Part shown: positions 53,012-62,240 of the stretch, piece by piece | How the letters are laid out: each line of letters begins with the position of its first letter | Position numbering within the stretch: position 1 is the stretch's first letter | NCBI GenBank assembly: GCA_016188005.1 | Contig: JACPIQ010000104.1 | Location: 1 to 64,000 of the forward strand | DNA from: Candidatus Rokuibacteriota bacterium | Lineage (GTDB): Bacteria; Methylomirabilota; Methylomirabilia; Rokubacteriales; CSP1-6 | DNA: 64,000 bases | Direction of reading: 5' to 3' | The notes under the pieces: generated by a model | The model's database searches: none | Told to the model about the DNA's origin: nothing | The model's input: only the letters and a program-made list of their open reading frames with translations | Translations under genes and position numbers: made by a program

Positions 53012-54143
53012 GCTCCTCATGCCCATCCTCGAGGCCGACATGCGCGCAGGCACCCTCGTGGCATGGCGCAAGCAGGCGGGGGACCGGGTGAGGCGCGGGG
53101 ACGTGGTGGCCGACGTCGAGACCGACAAGGGGCTGATCGCGGTGGAAACCTTCCTCACCGGGACCATCGAGAGGATCCTCGTGGAGCCCGGAGCCACGGT
53201 CCCCACCGGCACGGCGCTCGCGATCGTCCGCGAGGACGCGGCGGCGCCGGGCGCCCCGCCGCCCCTGGCGGCATCTGCGGCCGCCTCCGCGGCGCCGGCT
53301 CCGGGCCGCGTCCGCATCTCCCCCCTGGCGCGCAAGGTCGCCGCCGACCTCGGGATCGATCCCGCGACGGTCAGGGGGACGGGCCCTGGCGGAGCGGTGA
53401 CGCGCGACGACGTCGAGCGCGCCCGAGCGCCACGGCACGCAGCGAGCCCGCCGGGGGCGCCCGCGGCTCAGGCCGACCGCCAGGCCAGGCTCCGCCAGAC
53501 CATCGGAGCGGCGATGGGCCGTTCCAAGCGGGAGATCCCCCACTACTATCTTGCGACCACCATCGACATGCAGCGCGCGCTCGGGTGGCTCGCGGAGGAG
53601 AACCTCAGGCGGCCGGTAGCCGACCGGCTGCTGTACGGGGTTCTCCTCATCAAGGCGGTTGCCAGGGCCGTGAGCGAGGTTCCGGAGCTGAACTCCGTGT
53701 GGCGAGGGGATCGGGCGGTCCGGAGCGACGCCGTACACGTGGGCGTGGCCATCTCGCTCCGGGGCGGCGGGGTGGTGGCACCTGCGCTGCACGATGCCGA
53801 CGGCCAGCCCCTGGACGACCTGATGCGCCGGTTCCGCGACCTCGTCCAGCGTGCGCGCACCGGGGGCCTGCGCTCCTCCGAGATCGCGGACCCGACGATC
53901 ACCGTGACGAGCCTCGGCGAGCAGGGGGTCGAGAGCGTGTTCGGGATCATCTTCCCGCCCCAGGTGGCCATCGTCGGCTTTGGGAAGATCGTCGAACGCC
54001 CGTGGTCCGTCGCGGGCGCGATCGTCTCGCGGCCCGTGATGACGGCCACGCTGTCGGCCGACCATCGGATCAGTGATGGACACCGTGGTGCGCGCTTCCT
54101 GGCGGCGGTGGACAGGCTGCTCCAGGAGCCGGACCGGCTATGA
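53004..54143 (+). CDS. pdhC: Dihydrolipoamide acyltransferase E2
   Basis: A 379-residue E2. One lipoyl domain has K in [11 protein letters not shown] (near residue 43). An Ala/Pro linker follows, then a subunit-binding domain ([29 protein letters not shown]) and a catalytic domain ending in [15 protein letters not shown] with the active-site His and Asp. No E3 (lipoamide dehydrogenase) gene is nearby, so E3 must be shared from elsewhere. Confidence 0.9.
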   Translation: MAELLMPILEADMRAGTLVAWRKQAGDRVRRGDVVADVETDKGLIAVETFLTGTIERILVEPGATVPTGTALAIVREDAAAPGAPPPLAASAAASAAPAPGRVRISPLARKVAADLGIDPATVRGTGPGGAVTRDDVERARAPRHAASPPGAPAAQADRQARLRQTIGAAMGRSKREIPHYYLATTIDMQRALGWLAEENLRRPVADRLLYGVLLIKAVARAVSEVPELNSVWRGDRAVRSDAVHVGVAISLRGGGVVAPALHDADGQPLDDLMRRFRDLVQRARTGGLRSSEIADPTITVTSLGEQGVESVFGIIFPPQVAIVGFGKIVERPWSVAGAIVSRPVMTATLSADHRISDGHRGARFLAAVDRLLQEPDRL

Positions 54144-54409
54144 CGGCCGGCGAGATCCGGGCGGAGGTCCTGGCAGCGCTCGGCGACATCGCCCCCGAGG
54201 CCGATCTCGCCTCGCTGCGCGCGGAGGTGGGGTTTCGCGAGCAGCTCGATGTCGACTCCATGGATCTCCTCAACTTCGTCGTCGCGCTGCACGAGAGGCT
54301 CGGGGTCGACATTCCCGAGGCCGACTATCCGAAGCTCTCCACGCTCGACCGGTGCGTCGAGTACCTGGCTGCCCGGACAGCCGCCGGGCGGGAGGCTGGA
54401 GGGGCCTAG
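54140..54409 (+). CDS. Acyl carrier protein
   Basis: An 89-residue carrier protein. The phosphopantetheine serine is in [16 protein letters not shown], near residue 40. It overlaps the E2 stop (ATGA). An ACP closing a PDH operon is unusual; it may accept acyl groups for the FAAL-type enzyme at 59193-62003, or act with the E2. Confidence 0.85.
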   Translation: MTAGEIRAEVLAALGDIAPEADLASLRAEVGFREQLDVDSMDLLNFVVALHERLGVDIPEADYPKLSTLDRCVEYLAARTAAGREAGGA

Positions 54410-54506
54410 ACGGGCACCGGGGCGGTCGTGCCTCAACCGGGATCGGGAGTCCCAGCCCCGACTGAACCACATGGGGCCAAGTACCTGTGTGCATGGGGTT
54501 CTGGAG

Positions 54507-54522
54507 TGGCACCCGAGTTGCT
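54507..54522 (+). promoter_or_regulatory. Sigma54-type promoter for groEL
   Basis: TGGCACCCGAGTTGCT agrees with TGGCACG-N4-TTGCT at all defined positions but one. The predicted start near 54533 gives a 41-base leader to the ATG at 54574. No CIRCE or sigma32-type element is seen in this 164-base gap. Confidence 0.7.
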
Positions 54523-54573
54523 CCTGGAGCTCCTTGATGGCTTGGGAGGGGACGAGGGAGGGGAGGAGACGCC

Positions 54574-56190
54574 ATGGCTCACAAGAAGGTCCTGTTCCGG
54601 GCCGAAGCCCGCGAGCGCCTGCTGCGCGGCGTCGCCACGCTCACCGATGCGGTCCGCGTGACGCTCGGGCCACGATCGAAGTCGGTGCTCATCGAGAAGC
54701 GCTACGGCAGCCCCATCGTGTGCAACGACGGCGTCACCATCGCCAAGGAGATGGAGCTCGAGGACCCGGTGGAGAATCTCGGGGCGCACATGATCCGCCA
54801 GGCGGCGGAGCGCACTGGCGAGGCGGTGGGCGATGGCACGAGCACCGCCACGATCCTGGCACACGCCATCTTCGCCGACGGCGTACGGAACGTGGTGGCG
54901 GGGGCCAGCGCCATCGACCTCAAGCGGGGGCTCGACCGGGGGGCGCGGGTGGCCATCGAGGCGCTGCGCGGGCTCTCCCGCCCGGTGCAGAGCCGCAAGG
55001 AGAAGGCCCAGGTGGCCACCATCTCGGCCCACAACGACCCCGTCATCGGGGAGCTGGTGGCGGAGGCCACGGAGCGCGTCGGCGCGGAGGGCGTCATCAC
55101 GCTGGAGGAGTCCAAGGGCACGGAGACCCAGATCGAGGTGGTGGAGGGGATGCAATTTGATCGCGGCTACATCTCCCCCTACTTCGTCACCGACGCGGAG
55201 AAGATGGAGGCGGTGCTGGAGGACGTGCTCCTGCTCGTCACGGACAGGAAGCTCGGCGTGATGAAGGACCTGCTGCCGCTGCTGGAGCAGGTGGCCCGCA
55301 CCGGGCAGTCCATCCTCCTCATCGCGGAGGACGTGGACGGCGAGGCGCTGGCGACCCTCGTCGTCAACAAGCTCCGGGGCACGCTCCGCTGCGCGGCGGT
55401 CAAGGCTCCGGGCTTCGGCGACCGGCGGAAGGAGATGCTGCAGGACATCGCCACCCTCACCGGTGGCCAGGCGGTCACCGAGGAGCTCGGCGTCAAGCTC
55501 GAGAACCTCGCGGTGGAGCAGCTCGGCCGGGCGAAGCGTGTCGTCGTGGATCGCGAGCACACCACCATCATCGGCGGGGGCGGCGACAAGGCCGCGATCG
55601 AGGGGCGCAAGCAGCAGCTCCGCGCGCAGAAGGAGAAGACCACCAGCGAGTACGACCGGGAGAAGCTCGAGGAGCGGTTGGCCAAGCTCGCGGGCGGGGT
55701 GGCGGTGATCCGCGTGGGCGCGCCGTCGGAGGCCGAGATGAAGAGCCGCAAGGAAGCGCTCGACGACGCCATCGCCTCGACGAAGGCCGCCGTGCAGGAA
55801 GGGGTGGTTCCGGGCGCCGGCCTGGCCCTGCTCCGCGCCATGGAGGCGGTGGAAAAGGAGGAGCGGAGCGCGGAGGGCGACGCGCGCACGGGCCTCATGA
55901 TCCTCAGGCGCGCCCTGGAGTCGCCCGCCCGGCAGCTCGCCGAGAACTCCGACGTGGACGGGGGCGTCGTCGTGAACGAGATGCGGAAGAGCGCGGGCAC
56001 CCTGGGCTTCGACGCCGCGCGGCGCGAATACGTGGATCTCGTGGCGGCCGGCATCATCGACCCGACGAAGGTGGTGCGGGTGGCCCTCGAGAACGCCGTG
56101 TCCGTGGCGAGCCTCCTGCTGCTCACCGAGGCCACGCTGACCGAGGTGCCGGAGGAGAAGAAGGAACCGGCGATGTCGATGCACGAGTAG
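54574..56190 (+). CDS. groL: GroEL-type chaperonin (lone paralogue)
   Basis: A 538-residue group I chaperonin. The ATP site has [12 protein letters not shown] and the catalytic Asp in [11 protein letters not shown]. The apical segment RGYISPYF and [11 protein letters not shown] are conserved. The C-terminus ends [12 protein letters not shown] instead of the usual GGM repeats. No groES is next to it. Start [17 protein letters not shown] has GGGAGGAGACGCC ahead. It is probably a stress-specific second GroEL, under the sigma54-type promoter at 54507. Confidence 0.92.
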   Translation: MAHKKVLFRAEARERLLRGVATLTDAVRVTLGPRSKSVLIEKRYGSPIVCNDGVTIAKEMELEDPVENLGAHMIRQAAERTGEAVGDGTSTATILAHAIFADGVRNVVAGASAIDLKRGLDRGARVAIEALRGLSRPVQSRKEKAQVATISAHNDPVIGELVAEATERVGAEGVITLEESKGTETQIEVVEGMQFDRGYISPYFVTDAEKMEAVLEDVLLLVTDRKLGVMKDLLPLLEQVARTGQSILLIAEDVDGEALATLVVNKLRGTLRCAAVKAPGFGDRRKEMLQDIATLTGGQAVTEELGVKLENLAVEQLGRAKRVVVDREHTTIIGGGGDKAAIEGRKQQLRAQKEKTTSEYDREKLEERLAKLAGGVAVIRVGAPSEAEMKSRKEALDDAIASTKAAVQEGVVPGAGLALLRAMEAVEKEERSAEGDARTGLMILRRALESPARQLAENSDVDGGVVVNEMRKSAGTLGFDAARREYVDLVAAGIIDPTKVVRVALENAVSVASLLLLTEATLTEVPEEKKEPAMSMHE

Positions 56191-56211
56191 CCCACGCGCG
56201 AGGGGAGCCCG

Positions 56212-57336
56212 ATGATCGTCGGCGTGCCGAAGGAGATCAAGCCGGGAGAGCAGCGCGCGGCGCTCACTCCCGCCGGGGCCCACGCGCTGTCCGGGGCCGG
56301 CCAGCGGGTGGTGGTGGAGGCCGGGGCCGGGGCCGGCAGCGGGATCCGCGACGAGGAGTACGCGGCCGTCGGCGCGGACATCGGCGCCGCTGCGGAGGTC
56401 TGGGCCGAGGCCGACCTCGTCCTGAAGGTGAAGGAGCCACTGCCCGAGGAGTACGGGCGCATGCGGCGGGGGCAGATCCTCTTCACCTACCTCCACCTGG
56501 CGGCCGTGCCCGAGCTGACGCGGGCGCTGCAGAGGGCGGAGGTGATTGCCCTCGGCTACGAGACGGTGCAGCGGGCCGACGGGAGCCTGCCTCTCCTGAC
56601 GCCCATGAGCGAGGTTGCCGGGCGCCTCGCCGTGCAGGAAGGGGCGTACTATCTGAGCAAGGCTCACGGGGGGCGGGGCATCCTCCTGGCCGGCGTTCCC
56701 GGCGTGCCGCGGGGCAACGTGGTGGTCCTGGGGGCCGGCACAGTCGGGCTCAACGCCGCCAGGGTTGCCCTCGGTCTGGGCGCGGACCTGTCCATCCTCG
56801 ACGTGAGCCTCGATCGGTTGCGCCACGCGGACGAGGTGTTCCGGGGGCGGGCCGTGACGCTGGCCTCGAACGCCTTCAACATCGCCCGGGTCGTGGAGCG
56901 GGCCGATCTTCTCATCGGCTGCGTGCTGGTGCCGGGCGCCCGGGCCCCCCTGCTCGTGACGCGGGAGCTGGTGGAGCGGATGAAGGACGGGGCCGTGATC
57001 GTCGACGTGGCGGTGGACCAGGGCGGCTGCGTGGCTACGATCCGGCCCACCACCTTGCTCGAACCCGTCTACCGCCTGGGAGGTGTCGTCCACTACGGCG
57101 TTGCCAACATGCCGGCGCTGGTGCCGCGGACCTCGACCTTCGCCCTCACCAACGCGACCCTGCCGTACGTCCTCACGCTGGCAGCCCTGGGACCCGCCCG
57201 GGCCGTTGCCTCGAGCCCCGAGCTGGCCCCGGGGGTCAACGTCTGGCGCGGCAGGATCACTCACCCGGCCGTCGCCGAGTCCGTGGGGGAGTCGGCGGTG
57301 CCCCTGGCGACATGCCTGTCCGAGGAGAAGCGGTGA
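56212..57336 (+). CDS. ald: Alanine dehydrogenase
   Basis: A 374-residue enzyme: MIVGVPKEIKPGEQRAALTP at the start, the pyruvate-site Lys in LKVKEPLPEEY, catalytic His in LFTYLHLA, NAD loop VVLGAGTVGLNAARVALGLG, and VDVAVDQGGCVATIRPTT. It interconverts alanine and pyruvate with NADH and supports redox balance and wall precursors in anaerobic or dormant cells. It is 21 bases after groEL and overlaps the CBS-ACT gene by one base. Confidence 0.93.
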   Translation: MIVGVPKEIKPGEQRAALTPAGAHALSGAGQRVVVEAGAGAGSGIRDEEYAAVGADIGAAAEVWAEADLVLKVKEPLPEEYGRMRRGQILFTYLHLAAVPELTRALQRAEVIALGYETVQRADGSLPLLTPMSEVAGRLAVQEGAYYLSKAHGGRGILLAGVPGVPRGNVVVLGAGTVGLNAARVALGLGADLSILDVSLDRLRHADEVFRGRAVTLASNAFNIARVVERADLLIGCVLVPGARAPLLVTRELVERMKDGAVIVDVAVDQGGCVATIRPTTLLEPVYRLGGVVHYGVANMPALVPRTSTFALTNATLPYVLTLAALGPARAVASSPELAPGVNVWRGRITHPAVAESVGESAVPLATCLSEEKR

Positions 57337-57974
57337 TGCTGGTCCGCGACGTGATGCAGTCGAAGGTGACTGTCATCTCTCCCGCGACGACGGTGCCGGA
57401 GGCGGTGCGCCTGGCCCAGCTGCGCGGCATCCGCCACCTGCCCGTCGTCGAGAACGGGGAGATCACGGGCATGGTGTCCGACCGCGACCTCAAGCGCGCC
57501 ATGCCCTCGGGGGCCACGGTCCTCGAGGCTCACGAGCTGCGCTACCTGCTCGAGCGGCTGCCCGTGTCCGAGATCATGACCCGCGTGGTGATCACCACGG
57601 GGCCCATGTTCCCCGTGGAGGAGGCCGCGCGGCTCATGGTCGCCGAGAGGATCAGCGCGCTGCCCGTCACCGAGGGGGGGCGGCTCGTCGGCATCGTGAC
57701 GGAGACGGACGTGCTGGAGCTCTTCGTGCGGGCCATGGGCGCCCATGAACCGTCGAGCCGGCTGGACGTGGAGCTGCCCGATCGTCCCGCGGCCCTGACG
57801 GAGGTGGTGCAGGTGGTCGAGGCCGCCGGCGCCACGATCTCGAGCGTCATCACCCTGGTCCACCGCGCCGGCCACAAGGAGGCGATCATTCGCGTCGCGA
57901 CCATCAACCCGGGACCCGCCATCCGGGCGCTGGAAGACAAGGGATACACGGTCAGGGATTCCTGGCGGGGGTGA
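57336..57974 (+). CDS. CBS-pair and ACT domain protein (AcuB-like)
   Basis: A 212-residue protein: two CBS repeats (VRDVMQSKVTVISPATTVPE...VVENGEITGMVSDRDLKRA; VSEIMTRVVITTGPMFPVEE...GGRLVGIVTETDVLELF) and a C-terminal ACT domain (DRPAALTEVVQVVEAAGATI). This is the AcuB layout. It may sense adenylates and amino acids and tune the acetyl-CoA and alanine enzymes nearby. TGATG overlap with ald indicates co-translation. Confidence 0.88.
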   Translation: MLVRDVMQSKVTVISPATTVPEAVRLAQLRGIRHLPVVENGEITGMVSDRDLKRAMPSGATVLEAHELRYLLERLPVSEIMTRVVITTGPMFPVEEAARLMVAERISALPVTEGGRLVGIVTETDVLELFVRAMGAHEPSSRLDVELPDRPAALTEVVQVVEAAGATISSVITLVHRAGHKEAIIRVATINPGPAIRALEDKGYTVRDSWRG

Positions 57975-58117
57975 GCTCGCAGCTGGCAGGAGCACCACCG
58001 TCGGAGCCGGGGGCGCTGTGTGCGCCGCCGGGTCGCGGCGGGTCCGGGGGCGAGGGGCCCGGGGTGGGGGCGGAGGGGCCGCGCATCGGCTTCCCGGAGC
58101 GTGAGGAGGTGGCGCGC

Positions 58118-58681
58118 ATGGTTGCGGAGGCCAGTGCCGGAGAAGAGAAGCCGGCCAGGGCCGAAGGCCTCGGCGTGTCGTTCAAGAGCCCGAGGGGGCT
58201 CAGGCTCGCCGGCGAGTTGCTGGTGCCCGAGGGGCCCGGGCCGCACCCGGTGGTGGTCGTGGCCGGCGCGGGCGTCGGAGGGACGGCCAGCCTGGAGAGC
58301 CGGATGCTGGCGCAGGCGCTCTTGGCCCACGGGCTGGCGGCCTTCCTCTTCGACTGGACGGGGTGCGGGGACAGCGAGGGCGACTCTGCGCAGTGCACGC
58401 CGGAGCAGCAGCTGGAGGATGTGCGCGCCGCGGTGGCGGCCCTCGACGCCTTCGACGAGATCGACGCGACGCGCGTCTCGCTGGCCGGGCTCGGCTCGGG
58501 CGTGGTTGCCGCGACCCGCGCGGTGGGAGCGGATCCGCGCGTGCGGGCGTTCATCGTGTTCACGGGCGACCTGGACGCTGCTGCTGCGGGGGCGCCGCCG
58601 CCAAGGGTGCCGGTGCTCAGGCTGGCTGACGCGCGGGAGGCGGCCCGGGCCGCCACGTGGCTGCGGCAGCGGCTGGGGTGA
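58118..58681 (+). CDS. Alpha/beta-hydrolase-fold protein lacking the nucleophile serine
   Basis: A 187-residue protein with an alpha/beta hydrolase core: LRLAGELLVPEG, HPVVVVAGAGVGGT, FLFDWTGCGDSEGD, then LAGLGSGVVAA where the nucleophile elbow G-x-S-x-G should be. The central residue is G, and no late catalytic His segment is seen, so it is probably non-catalytic or a truncated relative. The ATG at 58118 has GAGGAGGTG ahead. An in-frame GTG at 57971 would add a low-complexity leader overlapping the CBS-ACT gene. Confidence 0.6.
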   Translation: MVAEASAGEEKPARAEGLGVSFKSPRGLRLAGELLVPEGPGPHPVVVVAGAGVGGTASLESRMLAQALLAHGLAAFLFDWTGCGDSEGDSAQCTPEQQLEDVRAAVAALDAFDEIDATRVSLAGLGSGVVAATRAVGADPRVRAFIVFTGDLDAAAAGAPPPRVPVLRLADAREAARAATWLRQRLG

Positions 58682-58695
58682 GAGGGAGGGTCATC

Positions 58696-59190
58696 ATGGG
58701 GCTCAATGCTCGACTCAAGCAGTTCCTGGACGACCGCAACATTCCGTGTGTGACAATGCCGCACCGCGAGGCCTTCACCGCGAAGGAGGTCGCCACCGCC
58801 ACCCACGTGGCCGAGCGCGAGCTGGCCAAGGTGGTGGTGGTCCGGGAGGAGGGCGCGGGGCACCTGATGGTGATCCTCCCGCCGGCCTGCCGCATCGACC
58901 TTCAGGCCGTGCGGCGTGCCAGCGGCCGGCGGCATCTGACGCTGGCCACCGAGACCGAGATCGGCTGGCTCTTCCCGGATTGCGAGATGGGGGCCATGCC
59001 CCCCTTCGGCAACCTCTACGGGATGCCGGTCTACGTCGATGCCTGCCTGCAGCGGACGGGCGAGATCTTCTTCCAGGCCGGGAACCATCACGAGGTTGCT
59101 CGCCTCCCCTACCGCGACTACGAGCGGCTGGTGACGCCGGTGGCGGGGGAGTTCTGTCTCCACGAGCGGGAGAAGGACATGAGCGGCTGA
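58696..59190 (+). CDS. YbaK/ProX-type aminoacyl-tRNA deacylase
   Basis: A 164-residue YbaK/EbsC domain: LDDRNIPCVTMPHREAFTAKEVA, AKVVVVREEGAGHLMVILP with the conserved Lys, GAMPPFGNLYGMPVYVD (the G-x-x-P-P-F-G loop) and HHEVARLPYRDYERLV. Members hydrolyse mischarged tRNAs, mostly Cys- or Ala-tRNAPro. The start follows GAGGGAGGG. It adds a translation-quality function to the island. Confidence 0.88.
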   Translation: MGLNARLKQFLDDRNIPCVTMPHREAFTAKEVATATHVAERELAKVVVVREEGAGHLMVILPPACRIDLQAVRRASGRRHLTLATETEIGWLFPDCEMGAMPPFGNLYGMPVYVDACLQRTGEIFFQAGNHHEVARLPYRDYERLVTPVAGEFCLHEREKDMSG

Positions 59191-59192
59191 GG

Positions 59193-62003
59193 TCAGGACG
59201 GACTCGCAGGCTCCTCGCCGAGCCGGCGTGCGATCACCTCCCGCGAACGATCGCGCAGACGGACGAGGGCGGGCCAGCCGCCGCCCTCGGCCGGGATCGG
59301 AGCGCCCACCGCGATGGTGATCGCCCCCCGACGCGGTAGCCAGCTGTCCGCGGGGAGGATCTCCCGAGTCCCGCGGATCGCCACGGGGATTACCGGGCAG
59401 CCGGTCTCGGCTGCCGCCTTGAAGGCGCCCAGCCTGAAGGGCAGGAGCCCAGGGGGGCGCAGGAACGTCCCCTCGGGGAAGACGAGGAGGGAGAGACCGC
59501 CCCGGAGCGCAAGGCTGGCCCTGTCGGCGTCCTCGAGGCTCCTCGCCAGATCCGTGCGGTTCACGGTGAGATGACCGGCCTTGCGGAGGACGGTGCCGAT
59601 GACGGGCGAGCGCAGGAGCTCGCGCTTGGCCACGAAGCGGAACTCGCCCGGGAGCCCCGCCAGGAGCGCCACGGCGTCGAGATAGCTCGAGTGGTTGGCC
59701 ACCAGGACCGCGGGCCGAGCGCCGCCGAGATGTCCGAGCCCCTCCACGCGCACGGGGCAGCCGGCCAGCGCGAGGATGAGCTGGCACCAGAGCCGGGACA
59801 GCCCGTGGGCCGGCCGCCCGCGCGGCACGAGGATCAGCAGCAGCCAGAGCAAGGGCCAGGTCAGCGCGAGCAGTCCGCCCACGTAAGTGCCGTAGAGAAG
59901 GGCGCGCAACTGCTGCGCGGCCCGTGAGGCGCTGGCGAAGGCCCCCTCCAGGAGCAGGCGTGCCCACTGGGCGTGGGCCGATGGGCGGCCTCGCGCGAGA
60001 TCTCCGGCGAGATAGGCGTCCCGCGTGGCGCTGCGCCGCACCTTGCCGCTGGAAGTCTTGAGCACGGTGCCGGGTCCGGCGATCACGACGGCGTCGGGCG
60101 GGATGCCGAGGAGCGTCGTGACCTGCTCGATCACGCTTCGCTCGAGGGGCTCCCTGGCCTCGCGGGCAGTGGCACGGCTCTCTGCCACCACGATCAGCCG
60201 CTCTGTCCCGAGTGCGGCATCCCAGACGCCGAAGGCCGCCACACACCCCTTGCGGATGCTCGGGATGTCGCCCACGACCTCCTCGACTTCCTGCGGATGG
60301 AGGTTGCGCCCCGCCTTGATGATGAGGTCCTTGACGCGGCCCGTGACGAAGAGCTCGCCTTCCGCGAGATAGCCGATGTCGCCGGAGTCGAGCCACCCGT
60401 CGCGGCGGACGGCCCGTGTGGCCTCGGGGTTGCGGAAGTAGCCGGCGGCGATCGACGGGCCGCGGATCTCGAGCCGGCCAGCGGCCCGTTCGGGCAGCGA
60501 CTGTCCGGCGGCATCCACCACCCGCACCTCGTGCCCCGGCAACGGGAGCCCGCAAGAGGCGAACCTGAGGGGGCGGGGATCGGCGGGCGCGGCAGCCAGC
60601 GCCTGGCCATGCCGCTCGAAGGGCCCGCGAGCGACCCGGTCCACCCTGGGGAGCCTCCCGCGGGGCGAGGCCGTGAGACCCACTGCGGACTCGGCCAGAC
60701 CGTAGACGGGGCACATGGCCTCCGGCTTGAAGCCGTAGGCCGAGAAGCGGCGCGTGAAGCGCTCGATAGTCTCGGGGCTCACCGGCTCGGAGCCGTTCAG
60801 CGCGAGCCGCCAGGAGGAGAGGTCGAGCCCCTGGAGCTCGTCGTCGCGCACCGTCCGCACGCAGAGGTCGAAGGCGAAATTGGGCGCCGGGGAGAGGGTA
60901 GCGCGGTGGGCGCAGACCGTCCAGAGCCAGCGCGCCGGCCGCGAGAGGAAGGCCAGGGGCGGCAGGATGGCGATGGGGATGCCGAAGTAGAGCGAGCCGA
61001 GCCACGAGCCTATGAGCCCCATGTCGTGATAGAGCGGCAACCAACTCGCGCCCACGTCGTCGGGGCGGATGGCGAGGGCTTCGCCGATGGCCCGGATATT
61101 GGCCAGGATGTTGGCGTGGGAGAGGAGTACGCCCTTGGGCTGGCCCGTGCTCCCGGAGGTGTACTGGATCAGGGCCGGGGAGTCTCCGCCGAGCGAGAAG
61201 GCGGGCGGGCGGGCGCCAGTGACGGCCAGCCGCTCCACGGTGGTCACCTCTCCGAGCGCCGGCGCGCGTCCTCGCAGGAGCCTCGCCAGGCGCTCCACCT
61301 CGGCGAAGGTGATCAGCAGCCGGGCCTCGGCATTCCTCAGGATGCCGGCCTGCCGGCGCGCATATTCCTCCATCCGATCCGCCCGGAGCGGGGGATAGAT
61401 CGGGACGGGGACAGCGCCGGCCATGAGCGCACCGAAGAAGGCCTCGAAGAAGGCGGTCTCCGTCCTCAGCATGAGCGCCACGGATTGCCCGCGTGCGATC
61501 CCGCGCTCGGCCAGCCCGGCGGCCACGCGGCCGGCGCGGTCGAGGAGGGCCCCGTAGCTGATGGGTCGCTCGGCGCCGCCGTCGTCGCGGAGGAAGATGT
61601 GGATGCGGGCAGGATCCGCCTCCGCCTGATGCCGCAGGACCTCCACGAGGGTGGCGGCCGTGGCCGGTGCGCGCGGCCCTGCCGGCAAGGCGGGGAGCGG
61701 CTCGTGCGCCTCCTCGGGGACGGCAGGCGCCCCGCGCCCCACGGCGCGGGCCAGGTCGCGGGGGGTATCCGCTTCCGCCATCGTGGCGTCGGGCAGGCGC
61801 ACGCCGAAGGCCTGCTCGATGCGCAGCAAGAGTTCGACACGCTCCAGGCTGCCCAGCGCGAGATCGCGGTCGAGGGAGTCATCGAGCCCGGGGACGCGGT
61901 GTGAGGGCAGCGCGCCCAGCTCCTCGCTGAGCGCGCTGACGATGGCGAGGACGCGCTCCTCGAGGACTTCCGCGGGAATCCCCTGGATCTCGGTGACCGC
62001 CAT
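59193..62003 (-). CDS. ACP-like domain + fatty acyl-AMP ligase + PlsC acyltransferase fusion
   Basis: A 936-residue three-part protein. The N-terminal carrier domain has Ser in DLALGSLERVELLLRIE (residues about 10-85). A FAAL-type adenylation domain (about 115-690) has YTSGSTGQPKGVLLSH, WLPLYHDMGLIGSWLG, YGLAESAVGLT and LKTSSGKVRRSA. After two hydrophobic stretches, a PlsC-type acyltransferase follows with NHSSYLDA (H-x4-D) and FPEGTFLRP. It could activate a fatty acid, load it on its own carrier and move it to a lipid acceptor in the membrane. The start at 62003 has a weak ribosome site. Confidence 0.88.
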   Translation of the reverse strand: MAVTEIQGIPAEVLEERVLAIVSALSEELGALPSHRVPGLDDSLDRDLALGSLERVELLLRIEQAFGVRLPDATMAEADTPRDLARAVGRGAPAVPEEAHEPLPALPAGPRAPATAATLVEVLRHQAEADPARIHIFLRDDGGAERPISYGALLDRAGRVAAGLAERGIARGQSVALMLRTETAFFEAFFGALMAGAVPVPIYPPLRADRMEEYARRQAGILRNAEARLLITFAEVERLARLLRGRAPALGEVTTVERLAVTGARPPAFSLGGDSPALIQYTSGSTGQPKGVLLSHANILANIRAIGEALAIRPDDVGASWLPLYHDMGLIGSWLGSLYFGIPIAILPPLAFLSRPARWLWTVCAHRATLSPAPNFAFDLCVRTVRDDELQGLDLSSWRLALNGSEPVSPETIERFTRRFSAYGFKPEAMCPVYGLAESAVGLTASPRGRLPRVDRVARGPFERHGQALAAAPADPRPLRFASCGLPLPGHEVRVVDAAGQSLPERAAGRLEIRGPSIAAGYFRNPEATRAVRRDGWLDSGDIGYLAEGELFVTGRVKDLIIKAGRNLHPQEVEEVVGDIPSIRKGCVAAFGVWDAALGTERLIVVAESRATAREAREPLERSVIEQVTTLLGIPPDAVVIAGPGTVLKTSSGKVRRSATRDAYLAGDLARGRPSAHAQWARLLLEGAFASASRAAQQLRALLYGTYVGGLLALTWPLLWLLLILVPRGRPAHGLSRLWCQLILALAGCPVRVEGLGHLGGARPAVLVANHSSYLDAVALLAGLPGEFRFVAKRELLRSPVIGTVLRKAGHLTVNRTDLARSLEDADRASLALRGGLSLLVFPEGTFLRPPGLLPFRLGAFKAAAETGCPVIPVAIRGTREILPADSWLPRRGAITIAVGAPIPAEGGGWPALVRLRDRSREVIARRLGEEPASPS

Positions 62004-62043
62004 GGCCTCAGCCAGAATGACGCTCGAGCCCGGGATCAGGGGT

Positions 62044-62059
62044 TGCAAGGGAGGTGCCC
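62044..62059 (-). promoter_or_regulatory. Sigma54-type promoter for the FAAL-PlsC gene
   Basis: On the minus strand GGGCACCTCCCTTGCA has GGCAC-N5-TTGCA with exact spacing. The predicted start near 62033 gives a leader of about 30 bases to the ATG at 62003. Confidence 0.6.
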
Positions 62060-62210
62060 CGCGCCGGCATCCCGTAAGTGAGCGAAACGGCTCTCGCGAC
62101 GCGGAGCCCGACCGAGGGGACTCTGGAGTGGATGTCCCACCTGGGGCACGCTCACCCCGCGGCTGGCCCCGGAGGACCCGCCAAGCAGCGGGAAACGGCG
62201 GGAGATCCGG

Positions 62211-62226
62211 TGGCACCGGGCTTGCT
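62211..62226 (+). promoter_or_regulatory. Sigma54-type promoter for the HAD-ATPase gene
   Basis: TGGCACCGGGCTTGCT matches the -24/-12 consensus at all defined positions but one. The predicted start near 62237 is only about 4 bases before the GTG at 62241, so the message may be leaderless. It is divergent to the site at 62044, with some 150 bases between for shared activator sites. Confidence 0.65.
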
Positions 62227-62240
62227 GGGAGCAGTCGGCA

